Part shown: positions 8,931 through 16,939 of the stretch, piece by piece
How the letters are laid out: the number at the start of each line of letters is the position of its first letter
Numbering within the stretch: position 1 is the first letter of the stretch
From: UBA7374 sp049890275
GTDB lineage: Bacteria; Verrucomicrobiota; Verrucomicrobiia; Opitutales; Coraliomargaritaceae
Direction of reading: 5' to 3'
Assembly: GCA_049890275.1 (NCBI GenBank)
Contig: JBMHBT010000017.1
Location: 62,001 to 126,000, forward strand
DNA: 64,000 nucleotides
Program-made: the position numbers and the translations under genes
The notes under the pieces: model-generated
Databases searched by the model: none
What the model was told of the DNA's origin: nothing
What the model saw: the letters and a program-made list of their open reading frames with translations, nothing else

Positions 8931-10085
8931 TTAGAGCTGCAGCTTGTTACAGAAAGATCGGGTTTCCCTATCCAGAATAAGTCGTCCTTCAATAGTCTCA
9001 CTGGCTGCCTCCGATGCAAACCTCCCTAATGCACGTTCTATAATACGAGGAATATCGAGGTAAGCAATTTTCTCATCCAGAAATCGCTGCACAGCCACTT
9101 CATTGGCAGCATTGAAAACCGCGGCCGCACCTCCCCCAGCGTTCAGGCAGTCATAAGCCATACGCAGACATGGGTAACGTTCTAAATCAGGAGCGGAGAA
9201 GTCCAGTTGCAGCGGTTGTGAAAAATCAATCGTCGGCTCCACTCCGGGCTGACGATCCGGATAGAGCAGGCAGTGTTGAATTGAAAAGGTCATGGAGGGG
9301 GGGCTGAACTGACCGAGAATACATCCATCGACAAACTGAACAAAAGAATGAGCCAAGCTCTGGGGGTGAACCACCACGGAAAGCCGATCGGCTTCGATGC
9401 CGAAAAGCCAATGTGCTTCAATCAACTCCAGCCCCTTATTCGCCATTGTCGAAGAATCGACTGTAATTTTACGCCCCATACTCCAGTTGGGGTGCTGGGT
9501 GGCGTCTTCCGGTCGCACCTTTTTAAGCGCCTCGATCGGCCGATCGCGGAATTGCCCACCAGAGGCAGTTAAAATCAACTGCCCCACCTGCTGCGTCGAA
9601 TGGCCCTCCAAACATTGAAAGATCGCGTTGTGCTCGCTGTCTATGGGTAATAAACGAATTTTCTTTTCTTTTGCAGCATCCATAACCAGGGAACCACCGA
9701 GTACAAGAAGCTCTTTATTCGCCAGTGCTATATCCTTCCCTGCCTCAATCGCAGCCATAGTCGGGCGTAAGGCATGCGCCCCAACCGTAGCGACCACTAC
9801 GATGTCAGCGGCTTCCAAAGTAGCCAATTCAAGCAGCGAGGATTCTCCCTGCAAGAGTTGTGTATCCTTTGGGAATTCAACACTCGTAACGGGCGATTCG
9901 GTAAGAGCTGCATAAGGAACAGAAAATTCATCACAGATCTTTGCTAATTCGTTGCCATTCGACCTTGCCGAGACGGCAATCAATCGCAGGCGATCCGGAT
10001 GCGCGCGAAGTACACGAAGCGTACTTTGCCCAATAGATCCGGTAGCACCGAGTAGTACGATGTTCTTTTGTTGCTCCTCAGCCAT
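8931..10085 (-). CDS. dxr: 1-deoxy-D-xylulose 5-phosphate reductoisomerase
   Basis: First committed MEP-pathway step: rearranges and reduces DXP to methylerythritol phosphate with NADPH. The Rossmann motif GATGSIGQSTL is at 13-23. The metal and substrate site appears as PIDSEHNAIFQ, followed by HPNWSMGRKITVDSSTMANK and GLELIEAHWLF. The 384 residues are normal for Dxr. It starts 5 bases after the cdsA stop, so translation of the two is probably coupled, and is followed by rseP after 32 bases. Nothing essential seems to be missing. With IspG in the same operon it supplies precursors for UppS, which opens the operon. Confidence 0.96.
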   Translation of the reverse strand: MAEEQQKNIVLLGATGSIGQSTLRVLRAHPDRLRLIAVSARSNGNELAKICDEFSVPYAALTESPVTSVEFPKDTQLLQGESSLLELATLEAADIVVVATVGAHALRPTMAAIEAGKDIALANKELLVLGGSLVMDAAKEKKIRLLPIDSEHNAIFQCLEGHSTQQVGQLILTASGGQFRDRPIEALKKVRPEDATQHPNWSMGRKITVDSSTMANKGLELIEAHWLFGIEADRLSVVVHPQSLAHSFVQFVDGCILGQFSPPSMTFSIQHCLLYPDRQPGVEPTIDFSQPLQLDFSAPDLERYPCLRMAYDCLNAGGGAAAVFNAANEVAVQRFLDEKIAYLDIPRIIERALGRFASEAASETIEGRLILDRETRSFCNKLQL

Positions 10086-10090
10086 CAGTG

Positions 10091-10939
10091 CTAAAGCAAG
10101 GTATATTTAAACAACAAATACCCAAGCGGCGCGGAAAGAATTAAACTGTCCGTAAGATCAAATACGCCACCAATACCGGGAATAAGCTGACCCGAGTCCT
10201 TGACTCCCGCCTGTCGCTTAAATGCCGATTCAACCAAATCGGAAGCAATCGAGGCAACGGCCAACGGTACGGCTGAGAAGGCTGCGATAAAAAAGTTAAA
10301 GCCATCTGGGGCAGGGCCACTAAAGAAGAGTGCGAGAGCGCCCCCAGTCAGCATCGCAGTAGCAATCCCACCAAGCGCACCCTCCAGAGTTTTATTCGGA
10401 CTAACTGCCGAAAGTGGCGTTCGCCCATAGCGCTTGCCGACAACGAGCCCCCCGGCATCCGCACTTTTGGCAACAACTACAATCCATACGCAGAGAAAGA
10501 CTCCCGTCTCTATCGTATTGCCTCTTTCCACAGCCAGCTTGACCACCTTGGGCATGTAGTGGAGCAGGAAAGGTACATAAATCAATCCGAAGAGAGTCGG
10601 CATGAAGCTCCGCAATCGGCCCGCGTGCAAGTCCATACGGATGATAGCTAAAGTAAGCGCGAGAAAACTGAGCAAAAATAAGTCATTTCCCGAATCAATC
10701 CCACCTATGTAGTAGCTGCCCAGCATGATAATGAGGCCACAGGCGAGCCCTAGGGTAGTCATGGGCTTTAGGTCCATTCGCTCAAAGAGACGATAGAGTT
10801 CCCACTGCGTAAAAAAGGCTAAGGCACTAACCAGTATAACTCCGGCGTGTATACCAAAGAGCGACAAAGCAATAATGACTCCCAGCCAGATTATCATAAA
10901 ACTGGTCAGCCGCTTCTTCATAGAATGATTTAACTTCAT
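10091..10939 (-). CDS. cdsA: Phosphatidate cytidylyltransferase
   Basis: Makes CDP-diacylglycerol from phosphatidate and CTP, the branch point to phosphatidylglycerol (PgsA/PgpA at 15.8-16.9 kb) and to phosphatidylserine/ethanolamine (Psd at 57.8 kb). It is a polytopic membrane protein of 282 residues with about seven or eight hydrophobic segments. The CTP transferase signature appears near the C-terminus as SAFKRQAGVKDSGQLIPGIG followed by GVFDLTDS; the usual PGHGG-x-x-DR is here PGIGG-x-x-DL, a substitution of the signature His and Arg that may be a lineage feature. The ATG at 10939 is used; a second ATG five codons on is possible. It lies 8 bases after uppS. Confidence 0.93.
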   Translation of the reverse strand: MKLNHSMKKRLTSFMIIWLGVIIALSLFGIHAGVILVSALAFFTQWELYRLFERMDLKPMTTLGLACGLIIMLGSYYIGGIDSGNDLFLLSFLALTLAIIRMDLHAGRLRSFMPTLFGLIYVPFLLHYMPKVVKLAVERGNTIETGVFLCVWIVVVAKSADAGGLVVGKRYGRTPLSAVSPNKTLEGALGGIATAMLTGGALALFFSGPAPDGFNFFIAAFSAVPLAVASIASDLVESAFKRQAGVKDSGQLIPGIGGVFDLTDSLILSAPLGYLLFKYTLL

Positions 10940-10947
10940 AATAGATT

Positions 10948-11691
10948 CTAAATAGGTGACAGATTAACTTGCTCGCCTGTTTTTCCGTAACGACGCTCTC
11001 TTGTAGCGTAGTCATCCAGCGCTGCTTGTAAATGTTTGCGCGAGAAATCTGGCCACAATACGTCAGAAATATGGATTTCAGCATAGGCAGACTGTAAAAG
11101 CAGAAAATTACTGAGGCGACACTCCCCGGACGTTCGGATAACCAAGTCCGGATCGGGCAAATCATCGGTGTACAAATACGAACGAATACATGAGTAGTCG
11201 ATTGTCTTGGGGTTAAGCCGCCCATTCGAGACCTCTTCGGCAAGCGCTGAAACGGCATCGACTATCTCTGTGCGCGCACCGTAATTGATTGCAAGAGCAA
11301 GTGTATGCTTTGTGTTGTCCGCGGTCTTTGCTTCCAGCTCTCGCAAACGCTTCTGAATATTCTCGGGCAATTCTTCATAGCGACCAATGACCCGCAAGCG
11401 TGCCTCCGCCTTAAGGATTTCTTTCGTGTTTGTCTCAAGAAACTGCTCCAGCAGATGCATCAAACCATCAATTTCCTCCTTTGGCCGATTCCAATTTTCC
11501 ACACTAAAGGCAAATAGGGTGAGGTGGGTGATACCCGCTTTGTACGCCGCTTGAATCGTACGACGAACCGCTTCTGCTCCCTTTCGGTGACCTTCGATAC
11601 GAGGCAAACCCTGCTGATTGGCCCATCGACCGTTGCCATCCATAATGATCGCTACGTGAGCAGGGGAGTCTTTCGAGCGTGATTCTAGCAT
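10948..11691 (-). CDS. uppS: Undecaprenyl diphosphate synthase (cis-prenyltransferase)
   Basis: Elongates farnesyl diphosphate with isopentenyl units to undecaprenyl diphosphate, the lipid carrier for peptidoglycan and surface glycans. Signatures: IIMDGNGRWANQQG with catalytic Asp18, GHRKG, FAFSVENWNRP, INYGARTEI, RTSGECRLSNFLL and AYAEIHISDVLWPDF. The frame is open up to an ATG at 11775, but the extra 28 residues (hydrophobic, Cys-rich) have no counterpart in the family; the ATG at 11691 gives 247 residues, the usual size, so I chose it. No clear Shine-Dalgarno sequence precedes either start. It is the first gene of the operon with cdsA, dxr, rseP and ispG. Confidence 0.92.
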   Translation of the reverse strand: MLESRSKDSPAHVAIIMDGNGRWANQQGLPRIEGHRKGAEAVRRTIQAAYKAGITHLTLFAFSVENWNRPKEEIDGLMHLLEQFLETNTKEILKAEARLRVIGRYEELPENIQKRLRELEAKTADNTKHTLALAINYGARTEIVDAVSALAEEVSNGRLNPKTIDYSCIRSYLYTDDLPDPDLVIRTSGECRLSNFLLLQSAYAEIHISDVLWPDFSRKHLQAALDDYATRERRYGKTGEQVNLSPI

Positions 11692-12141
11692 TTGAAGTAT
11701 GGAATGGGTGTGGCAAAAGTATCCTAGTAGAAAGGTTAGTAGGGTGAGTGAACAAGTGCGCTTGCCAAGCACCAATCTGTAAATATGTTAAAGTTCCACA
11801 TTTTTAAAATGCAAAAAATACGACAGATTGACTACACTACGCCACGTACGTTGATCGCCTACAGCGGCAAGCATTCGGTACGGTTGACTGGAAAAGAAAC
11901 ACGCTACCAGTTCTCCGGAGTCTTGGTTGAGGGCATTGAGAGCGAGTATGGTAGAGTGGGTGAAGAACGCGAAGATTGGCAAAAAAGTGCATTCCCTCTC
12001 CCTTGGAACGATTCACCGGACATCGTTCGACCTGAATAATCCTTGTTTTTTGCTTTGATCGGTACTTGACACAAGGCCAGCTCACTTTTTTTCTCTACCG
12101 CTTTTCTTGTCGAAACGACATTTATTGGAATTTATATAAAC
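11692..12141. other. 450-base divergent intergenic region, uppS/rpsP
   Basis: Must hold the promoters for the uppS operon (minus) and rpsP (plus). A TTGACA hexamer at 12066-12071 on the plus strand is a -35 candidate for rpsP, but no good -10 follows at 16-18 bases. A short dyad CATTTT-T-AAAATG is at 11799-11811 in an AT-rich stretch. Open frames of 84 codons (11785-12039, plus) and 64 codons (11788-11982, minus) show no recognisable protein features and I do not call them. I see no tRNA, SRP RNA or other known RNA here. Confidence 0.5.
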
Positions 12142-12606
12142 ATGGCACTTAAGATACGTTTACAGCGACACGGCGCAACACACCGCCCTTACTACCGCAT
12201 GGTAGTAGCGGAAGCAACTGCACGCCGCGACGGACGCTTCGTCGAGGTTCTAGGAACATACGAACCACAGGCTAGCAAACCAGAAAACGAACTCAGCGTT
12301 AAGCTCGATCGTGTTGACTACTGGAAGTCTGTTGGCGCTAAAGAAACGGACACTGCTGCCAGCTTGATTCGCAAAGCACGTCGAGGAAAGCCTGCTGCGG
12401 GATCGGCTCCTGTCGTTGAAGAAGCACCCGTAGTCGAGGAAGCCAAGGCAGAAGAGCCCGCAGCTGTTGAAGCTCCAGCAGTCGCAGCAACAGAAGAAGC
12501 TCCCTCCGAAGAGACCCCGGCAGAAGCCGATGCAGAAGCCAGTGAGTCATCGGATGATAGCTCCAGCGATGCCGATTCGGATCCGAAGACGGAAGCAGAA
12601 GCTTAA
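12142..12606 (+). CDS. rpsP: 30S ribosomal protein S16 with a long acidic C-terminal tail
   Basis: Small-subunit assembly protein that binds 16S rRNA. Residues 1 to ~84 are the S16 core (KIRLQRHGATHRPYYRMVVA, GRFVEVLGTYEP, VDYWKSVGAKETDTAA). Residues ~85-154 are an added tail made almost only of Ala, Glu, Pro, Val, Ser and Asp, starting at GSAPVVEEAPVVEEAKAEE and ending in a Ser/Asp run. Typical S16 has 75-100 residues, so nearly half of this protein is extension, probably disordered. The ATG at 12142 follows AATTTATATAAAC with no Shine-Dalgarno sequence. It heads rpsP-trmD-rplS; rimM, usually between rpsP and trmD, is missing. Confidence 0.96.
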   Translation: MALKIRLQRHGATHRPYYRMVVAEATARRDGRFVEVLGTYEPQASKPENELSVKLDRVDYWKSVGAKETDTAASLIRKARRGKPAAGSAPVVEEAPVVEEAKAEEPAAVEAPAVAATEEAPSEETPAEADAEASESSDDSSSDADSDPKTEAEA

Positions 12607-12715
12607 TTCTGCCACCACAACCACTGTCTGGTGTACCTGAACCGGACGATCTAGAGGGTATTTTGCGGACTCGACGGCCCGAAGTTGAGGCAGCAAACTG
12701 ATCGGAGTTTTTCTA

Positions 12716-13402
12716 ATGCAGATAGAATTCGATATCCTTACCCTTTTTCCTGAAATGGTAGAGGGCTATTTGTCCACCAGCATGTTACGGCGTGGGCAGG
12801 AAAACGGCTATATTCGAGCTAAAGCCCATCAATTGCGCGACTGGGCAGAGGGCAAGCACAGAAAGACGGATGAAATCCCCTTTGGCGGAGGAGCGGGCAT
12901 GGTGATGAAGCCAGAACCTATTTTTGCTGCGATTGAATCCCTGCAAAAAGAAGACAGCACCGTCATCTATATGGCTCCGGACGGAGAGCCCTTGAACAGC
13001 GAGCTTGCCCGCGAACTTTCCGAACAAAAACATCTCGTCATCTTAAGCGGACACTACGAGGGAGTCGATCAACGTGTGCGTGATCAGCTAATTGACCGCG
13101 AAATCAGCATTGGCGATTACGTACTGACAAACGGTACTTTGGCAGCGGCCGTACTTGTCGACTGCGTGAGTCGTTTCGTGCCGGGCTTTTTAGGTGATGA
13201 AAAATCCTTGACGGATGAATCCTTCACGGACAATTTGCTCGGCTTTCCTCAATACACGCGACCAGCGGATTTCCGCGGGTTGCAAGTACCTGAGGTTCTG
13301 CTTTCCGGAAACCATGCAGCAATCGCAAATTGGCGAAAGGAACAACAGCAAGCGAAGACCCTTCGCTTGAGACCAGACATTTTAAACGAAAACGGAAACT
13401 AG
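12716..13402 (+). CDS. trmD: tRNA (guanine37-N1)-methyltransferase
   Basis: SAM-dependent SPOUT methyltransferase that makes m1G37 next to the anticodon and prevents +1 frameshifting. Seen: N-terminal FDILTLFPEMVEGYLSTSML, DEIPFGGGAGMVMKPEP, the knot region ILSGHYEGVDQRV and EISIGDYVLTNGTLAA, and the C-terminal FPQYTRP, QVPEVLLSGNHAAIANWR. The 228 residues match TrmD. A GGAG lies about 8 bases before the ATG, one of the clearer ribosome sites here. The gap from rpsP is 109 bases; rplS starts 5 bases after the stop. The operon context (S16, L19) is the classical one except for the absent rimM. Confidence 0.97.
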   Translation: MQIEFDILTLFPEMVEGYLSTSMLRRGQENGYIRAKAHQLRDWAEGKHRKTDEIPFGGGAGMVMKPEPIFAAIESLQKEDSTVIYMAPDGEPLNSELARELSEQKHLVILSGHYEGVDQRVRDQLIDREISIGDYVLTNGTLAAAVLVDCVSRFVPGFLGDEKSLTDESFTDNLLGFPQYTRPADFRGLQVPEVLLSGNHAAIANWRKEQQQAKTLRLRPDILNENGN

Positions 13403-13407
13403 ATCCA

Positions 13408-13773
13408 ATGAGCCAAGCAACTCTCACTAATATCGCTAAAGAACAACTCATCGAAGGCCGCGACGACTTTAAAGTCGGAGACGGAGTTCGCGTGCACATC
13501 AAAGTGCAAGAGGGAAGTAAGACTCGTATTCAGGTATTTGCCGGGATCGTTATCGCCCGTAAGGGGGGAGGCATCGCAGAAACCTTCACCGTTCGTAAGA
13601 TTGCATCGGGTGTCGGAGTCGAAAAAGTCTTTCCGGTACACAGCCCATCGATTGAAAAAGTGGAAGTCGACCGCGAGTCGGTAACCATGCGCGCGCGTAT
13701 GTACTACTTGCGTGATCGTATCGGCAAGGCAGCAAATACTGTGAAAGAGAAGCGCTTGGTCGACGCCAAGTAG
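13408..13773 (+). CDS. rplS: 50S ribosomal protein L19
   Basis: Large-subunit protein at the 30S-50S interface. Seen: VGDGVRVHIKVQEGSKTRIQ, FAGIVIARKGGGIAETFTVR, GVEKVFPVHSPSIEKVEV, ARMYYLRDRIGKAA. The frame opens earlier (13330), inside trmD, but those 26 residues do not belong to the family; the ATG at 13408 gives 121 residues, the normal L19 size, 5 bases after the trmD stop. It is followed by a stable TTCG hairpin and the convergent MFS gene. Confidence 0.97.
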   Translation: MSQATLTNIAKEQLIEGRDDFKVGDGVRVHIKVQEGSKTRIQVFAGIVIARKGGGIAETFTVRKIASGVGVEKVFPVHSPSIEKVEVDRESVTMRARMYYLRDRIGKAANTVKEKRLVDAK

Positions 13774-13797
13774 CATCTCTTATCTGTAGAGTGATGC

Positions 13798-13813
13798 TGC
13801 CACTTCGGTGGCA
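13798..13813. terminator. TTCG-tetraloop hairpin between rplS and the MFS gene
   Basis: Perfect stem TGCCAC / GTGGCA closed by a C(TTCG)G tetraloop, the very stable UUCG type. It stands 24 bases after the rplS stop and 25 bases before the 3' end of the convergent transporter gene. There is no T-run on either side, so it is either a Rho-dependent end or an mRNA 3' stabiliser. Confidence 0.45.
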
Positions 13814-13837
13814 CAGTCCACATCCGTATCGCCTCGA

Positions 13838-15199
13838 TCAGCTTTCGGCTGTTTGAGATGCTGGATTGGGCAGTCCCAATGCAAAGAGTAGGGGTACGAT
13901 AACCAGTGCTGCCCCAAATAAGTAGGCACTGCCGGAACCCAAAGCAAAATAGATGGCAGCAGCTAGCAGTGGACCGATGGCCCGCGCCAAAGAGCCGGCG
14001 GAGCGGAACACACCTAACTCACGGCCCTGCGTTTCCTCGGAAGAGTAGAGCGAAACCAGAGCACTCATAGTTGGAGAGACTAGACCAATGGAAAAAGCCA
14101 TTACGCCGAGCGCAATAAAGAAAATACCAATCTTCAAGGCAATGGAAAGGATTGCAAAAGCAGCGATGCCGCAGATAAGCCCGGTCACAGCAAGACGTTT
14201 TTCGCCCAAAACCGGAGCCATGCGACGCACGATTCCACCCTGCACTAGAATCAAAATGAACCCGATGTAGACAAACATTCCACCATTTTGTGCAGGCGAA
14301 AAACCAAAGCGTTCGACCGCTAAAAATGTCAGGGTAAATTCCATGCCACTAAAGGCTAACATATAAATCAGGTAGGTCAGATTGGTTCGGCGAGTAGCGG
14401 CGTTGGGACTTTGAAAGAGTTGGAAGATCGGTTGCCGACCGGTAGAGGAAACATCTTTGCCGCGTTTGTCCTCCGGGAGTGTTTCCTTAAACCGCTTACC
14501 GACCCAGATAAGGTTTACCAGCGTGAGCAAAAGGCTGATCAATGCAGGCATAGAAAACGGGTTGAGACCAACCCCCTCTAAGCCCGGAAAGAACCGGAGC
14601 AGGTCGACTTGAGCACACAGTCCTCCGATAGCAGGCCCAACCAAGAAGCCCAAACCAAAAGCGATACCCACGACCGCCATACCACCCGCTCGCTTTTCAC
14701 GACTCGTTACATCAGCAACAGCAGCAGTCGCTACGGAAAGATTCCCCCCCATGACCCCACCCAAAATCCGAGCCAATACGAGCACCCAGAAAGAGGCGGC
14801 AAAGAACCAGGCGATATAACTCAACGCGAGTCCAGTGATGGTAATAAGAAGAACTTTACGACGACCCACACGGTCGGAATAGGCGCCCCATAGCGGAGCA
14901 AAGACAAACTGCAGCAAAGAATACAACGAACCAAGAATGCCGCCGAATAAGACTGCAGTCATAAAACGAGGATTATCCGAACCACTATTTTCTGCTAAAG
15001 TCGCAATCGGCCCAATCAAACTCCCTAGTAAACTATCACTGCCATCCTGCGGTAAATAATAATCCAGCATAGCCGGAAAGAGGGGAAAGATAATCGAAAA
15101 CCCAACCAGATCGAGGAATAGGGTGAGGAATATAATGGGCAGAGTTCCTCGGCCATTGGTTGGCGCTTGCCGGCTCAGGTCATTCATTGAGCTAGGCAT
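13838..15199 (-). CDS. MFS transporter, drug:H+ antiporter (TetA-like) type
   Basis: Integral membrane protein of 453 residues with about 12 helices. The MFS motif A between helices 2 and 3 is GAYSDRVGRRK at 105-115; RILGGVMGGNLSVATAAVAD and the motif-C-like GIAFGLGFLVGPAIGG follow in helices 4-5. This pattern is that of the DHA1/tetracycline-efflux group, but the substrate cannot be told from sequence. An extra loop (residues ~45-78, DYYLPQDGSDSLLGSLIGPI) sits between helices 1 and 2. Its start overlaps the coaD stop by one base (TAATG), so the two are translationally coupled. A second ATG lies four codons inside. Confidence 0.85.
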   Translation of the reverse strand: MPSSMNDLSRQAPTNGRGTLPIIFLTLFLDLVGFSIIFPLFPAMLDYYLPQDGSDSLLGSLIGPIATLAENSGSDNPRFMTAVLFGGILGSLYSLLQFVFAPLWGAYSDRVGRRKVLLITITGLALSYIAWFFAASFWVLVLARILGGVMGGNLSVATAAVADVTSREKRAGGMAVVGIAFGLGFLVGPAIGGLCAQVDLLRFFPGLEGVGLNPFSMPALISLLLTLVNLIWVGKRFKETLPEDKRGKDVSSTGRQPIFQLFQSPNAATRRTNLTYLIYMLAFSGMEFTLTFLAVERFGFSPAQNGGMFVYIGFILILVQGGIVRRMAPVLGEKRLAVTGLICGIAAFAILSIALKIGIFFIALGVMAFSIGLVSPTMSALVSLYSSEETQGRELGVFRSAGSLARAIGPLLAAAIYFALGSGSAYLFGAALVIVPLLFALGLPNPASQTAES

Positions 15200-15681
15200 T
15201 ATGGGTGTCCAAATTTGTCACAGAGAGCACGGTGAACATTTGCTGGCACAAGCCCGGTGTCTCTATACGTAAACTGATGAACCTGTTTGAGCAGAGCCGA
15301 GCTAGTAAAAAAGTATTCTTCATTGGGAACGAGGAATACAGTTTCAATGCGATCGTCAAGGTGTCGGTTCATTTGGGCCATCTGAAATTCATGCTCAAAG
15401 TCTGAAACCGCCCGTAAGCCCCGGATCAAAGCAACTGCCCCTGTCTGCTGTGCCAGCTCTATAATCAAGCCGTCAAAGGCTAACACGTCGACGTTTTCCA
15501 TTTCAGTCGTATTTTCCTCAATCAACTGTACCCGCTCTTCATTACTGAAGGTCGCTGTCTTACTAAAGTTTTGTGCCACTGCTACGACCACACGATCAAA
15601 GATTCGTCGACCGCGACGAATAACGTCGAGGTGCCCGTTGGTAATCGGGTCGAAAGAGCCTGGGTAGATTGCCGTTCTCAT
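15199..15681 (-). CDS. coaD: Phosphopantetheine adenylyltransferase
   Basis: Penultimate step of coenzyme A synthesis: 4'-phosphopantetheine plus ATP to dephospho-CoA. The nucleotidyltransferase opening YPGSFDPITNGHLDVI carries the TxGH active-site motif; IRGLRAVSDFEHEFQMAQMN and the later SSALLKQV (usually SST-type) are the other family blocks. Its 160 residues are normal. It is divergent from pgsA (93-base gap) and overlaps the MFS gene start by one base. Confidence 0.96.
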   Translation of the reverse strand: MRTAIYPGSFDPITNGHLDVIRRGRRIFDRVVVAVAQNFSKTATFSNEERVQLIEENTTEMENVDVLAFDGLIIELAQQTGAVALIRGLRAVSDFEHEFQMAQMNRHLDDRIETVFLVPNEEYFFTSSALLKQVHQFTYRDTGLVPANVHRALCDKFGHP

Positions 15682-15774
15682 AGGTACCTGCTTGTATTAA
15701 TTATGGGTTGGAGGAAGTCGAATCTTTTGGCAAAAGTTGAAATTCTCATTTTTAGCTAGCGCGGAGGTTCGCCT

Positions 15775-16380
15775 ATGCGCACGATTGTATCTGTGAATAT
15801 TCCTAACCTGCTAACTTTTTCTCGGTTGCCGATCCTATTTATTATCGTCGGCCTTCTCCACTCGCCTGGGGCATGGACGAGCACGGCTGCCTTTCTCTTT
15901 TTTGTTATCGGCTCTCTGACCGACTGGGCAGATGGATATTTCGCTCGGAAGATGAATTTGGTTTCAGACTTTGGTAAGCTAATGGATGCCCTGACCGACA
16001 AAGTCTTTGTCGTCGGCCTCTTCATTGTCCTTCTTGTCATGGGAGAACTCGGCAGATGGGCACTTCCTCTCTTACTCTTGATACTCAGCCGGGAATTCCT
16101 TGTTACCGGACTACGCCTTGTTGCCGCGAGCTCCGGTACAGTTCTCGCTGCAGAGCAATCCGGAAAACACAAGACGGTCTCTCAAATCATTTGTTTGGTA
16201 TTGCTCCTTCTAGCTCTGGCTCTTCGCGAAGACTTTTCCGGTGTACCCGATTTAGTGATCACCAGCATTCATGTCTCCGGGAAGGCATTCTTTGTTTTGG
16301 CTACCACACTAACACTCTCCTCGGGGGTACAGTATTTAATAAAGTACTGGGATATCTTCATCGGAAAAAATAATCCTTAA
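15775..16380 (+). CDS. pgsA: CDP-diacylglycerol--glycerol-3-phosphate 3-phosphatidyltransferase
   Basis: Committed step to phosphatidylglycerol: CDP-diacylglycerol plus glycerol 3-phosphate gives phosphatidylglycerol phosphate. The CDP-alcohol phosphotransferase signature is complete: D53-G54, A57-R58, G67, D71, D75 in WADGYFARKM...GKLMDALTDK. There are about five membrane helices and 201 residues. The ATG at 15775 is set by a strong GGAGG at 15763-15767. The product is dephosphorylated by PgpA, encoded next. Other CDP-alcohol transferases share the signature; the N-terminal NIPNLLTFSRLPILF and the pgpA neighbour decide for PgsA. Confidence 0.94.
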   Translation: MRTIVSVNIPNLLTFSRLPILFIIVGLLHSPGAWTSTAAFLFFVIGSLTDWADGYFARKMNLVSDFGKLMDALTDKVFVVGLFIVLLVMGELGRWALPLLLLILSREFLVTGLRLVAASSGTVLAAEQSGKHKTVSQIICLVLLLLALALREDFSGVPDLVITSIHVSGKAFFVLATTLTLSSGVQYLIKYWDIFIGKNNP

Positions 16381-16429
16381 ACTTTCTCTCAAGCTCTGTA
16401 TTACTTCTTTGCGTTCAACCTTGTTCAGT

Positions 16430-16939
16430 ATGCGTTTTTTCTGGTCTCGCTTTCTGCCTAGCCAATTTGTCGTTGGCTTATCCACTCTGGGTCCACTCGG
16501 TCGAGTCGGGCGCGCACCCGGTACACTTGGCAGCCTAGCCGGATTAATCTATTACGCTGTCTTCTTTCATAAACTCGGCCCGATCAGTTTTATTTTTTAT
16601 TCTGCTCTTACCATCTATATTGCCATGGGGATATGTGATGCTTCCGAGCAACGATTGGGCCTGCGCGATCCGGGCATGATTGTACTCGATGAGTTTGTTG
16701 CGGTACCACTGATCTTTTTTGGTTTGGGCGGCACCAATGGACTCATCGCAGCCTATGGCGGCTGGCCAATACTATTGATTGGATTTGGTCTTTTTCGGTT
16801 TTTTGATATAGTCAAACCGTTGGGAATCGCTCGCTTACAGAACCTGCATGGAGGAGTCGGTTGCGTTGCTGACGACCTCGCGGCAGCCTTGGCATCCTGT
16901 GTCTGCCTGCACTTACTTCTTCAGTTCGCTCCACAATGA
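16430..16939 (+). CDS. pgpA: Phosphatidylglycerophosphatase A
   Basis: Removes phosphate from phosphatidylglycerol phosphate to make phosphatidylglycerol in the inner membrane. Family marks: GRVGRAPGTLGSLAGL near the N-terminus, VLDEFVAVPL in the middle, and FRFFDIVKPLGI with GVGCVADDLAAA at the end. With the ATG at 16430 it has 169 residues; the frame can be extended seven codons to a TTG at 16409, which I reject because ATG is the better start and the extra residues add nothing. It follows pgsA by 49 bases and its TGA overlaps the next ATG (ATGA), so it is coupled to the rhomboid-like gene. Confidence 0.92.
   Translation: MRFFWSRFLPSQFVVGLSTLGPLGRVGRAPGTLGSLAGLIYYAVFFHKLGPISFIFYSALTIYIAMGICDASEQRLGLRDPGMIVLDEFVAVPLIFFGLGGTNGLIAAYGGWPILLIGFGLFRFFDIVKPLGIARLQNLHGGVGCVADDLAAALASCVCLHLLLQFAPQ

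Noticed and set aside
11785..12039. 84-codon open frame upstream of rpsP
   Set aside because: Composition and motifs do not look like protein, and an antisense frame of similar size overlaps it.
12066..12071. TTGACA as an rpsP promoter -35
   Set aside because: No acceptable -10 hexamer at 16-18 bases downstream.
12606..12701. Open frame in the rpsP-trmD gap (reads LPPQPLSGVPEPDDLEGILR and on to a TGA)
   Set aside because: No start codon and no likeness to RimM; could be reached only by a frameshift at the end of rpsP, with no slippery site seen.
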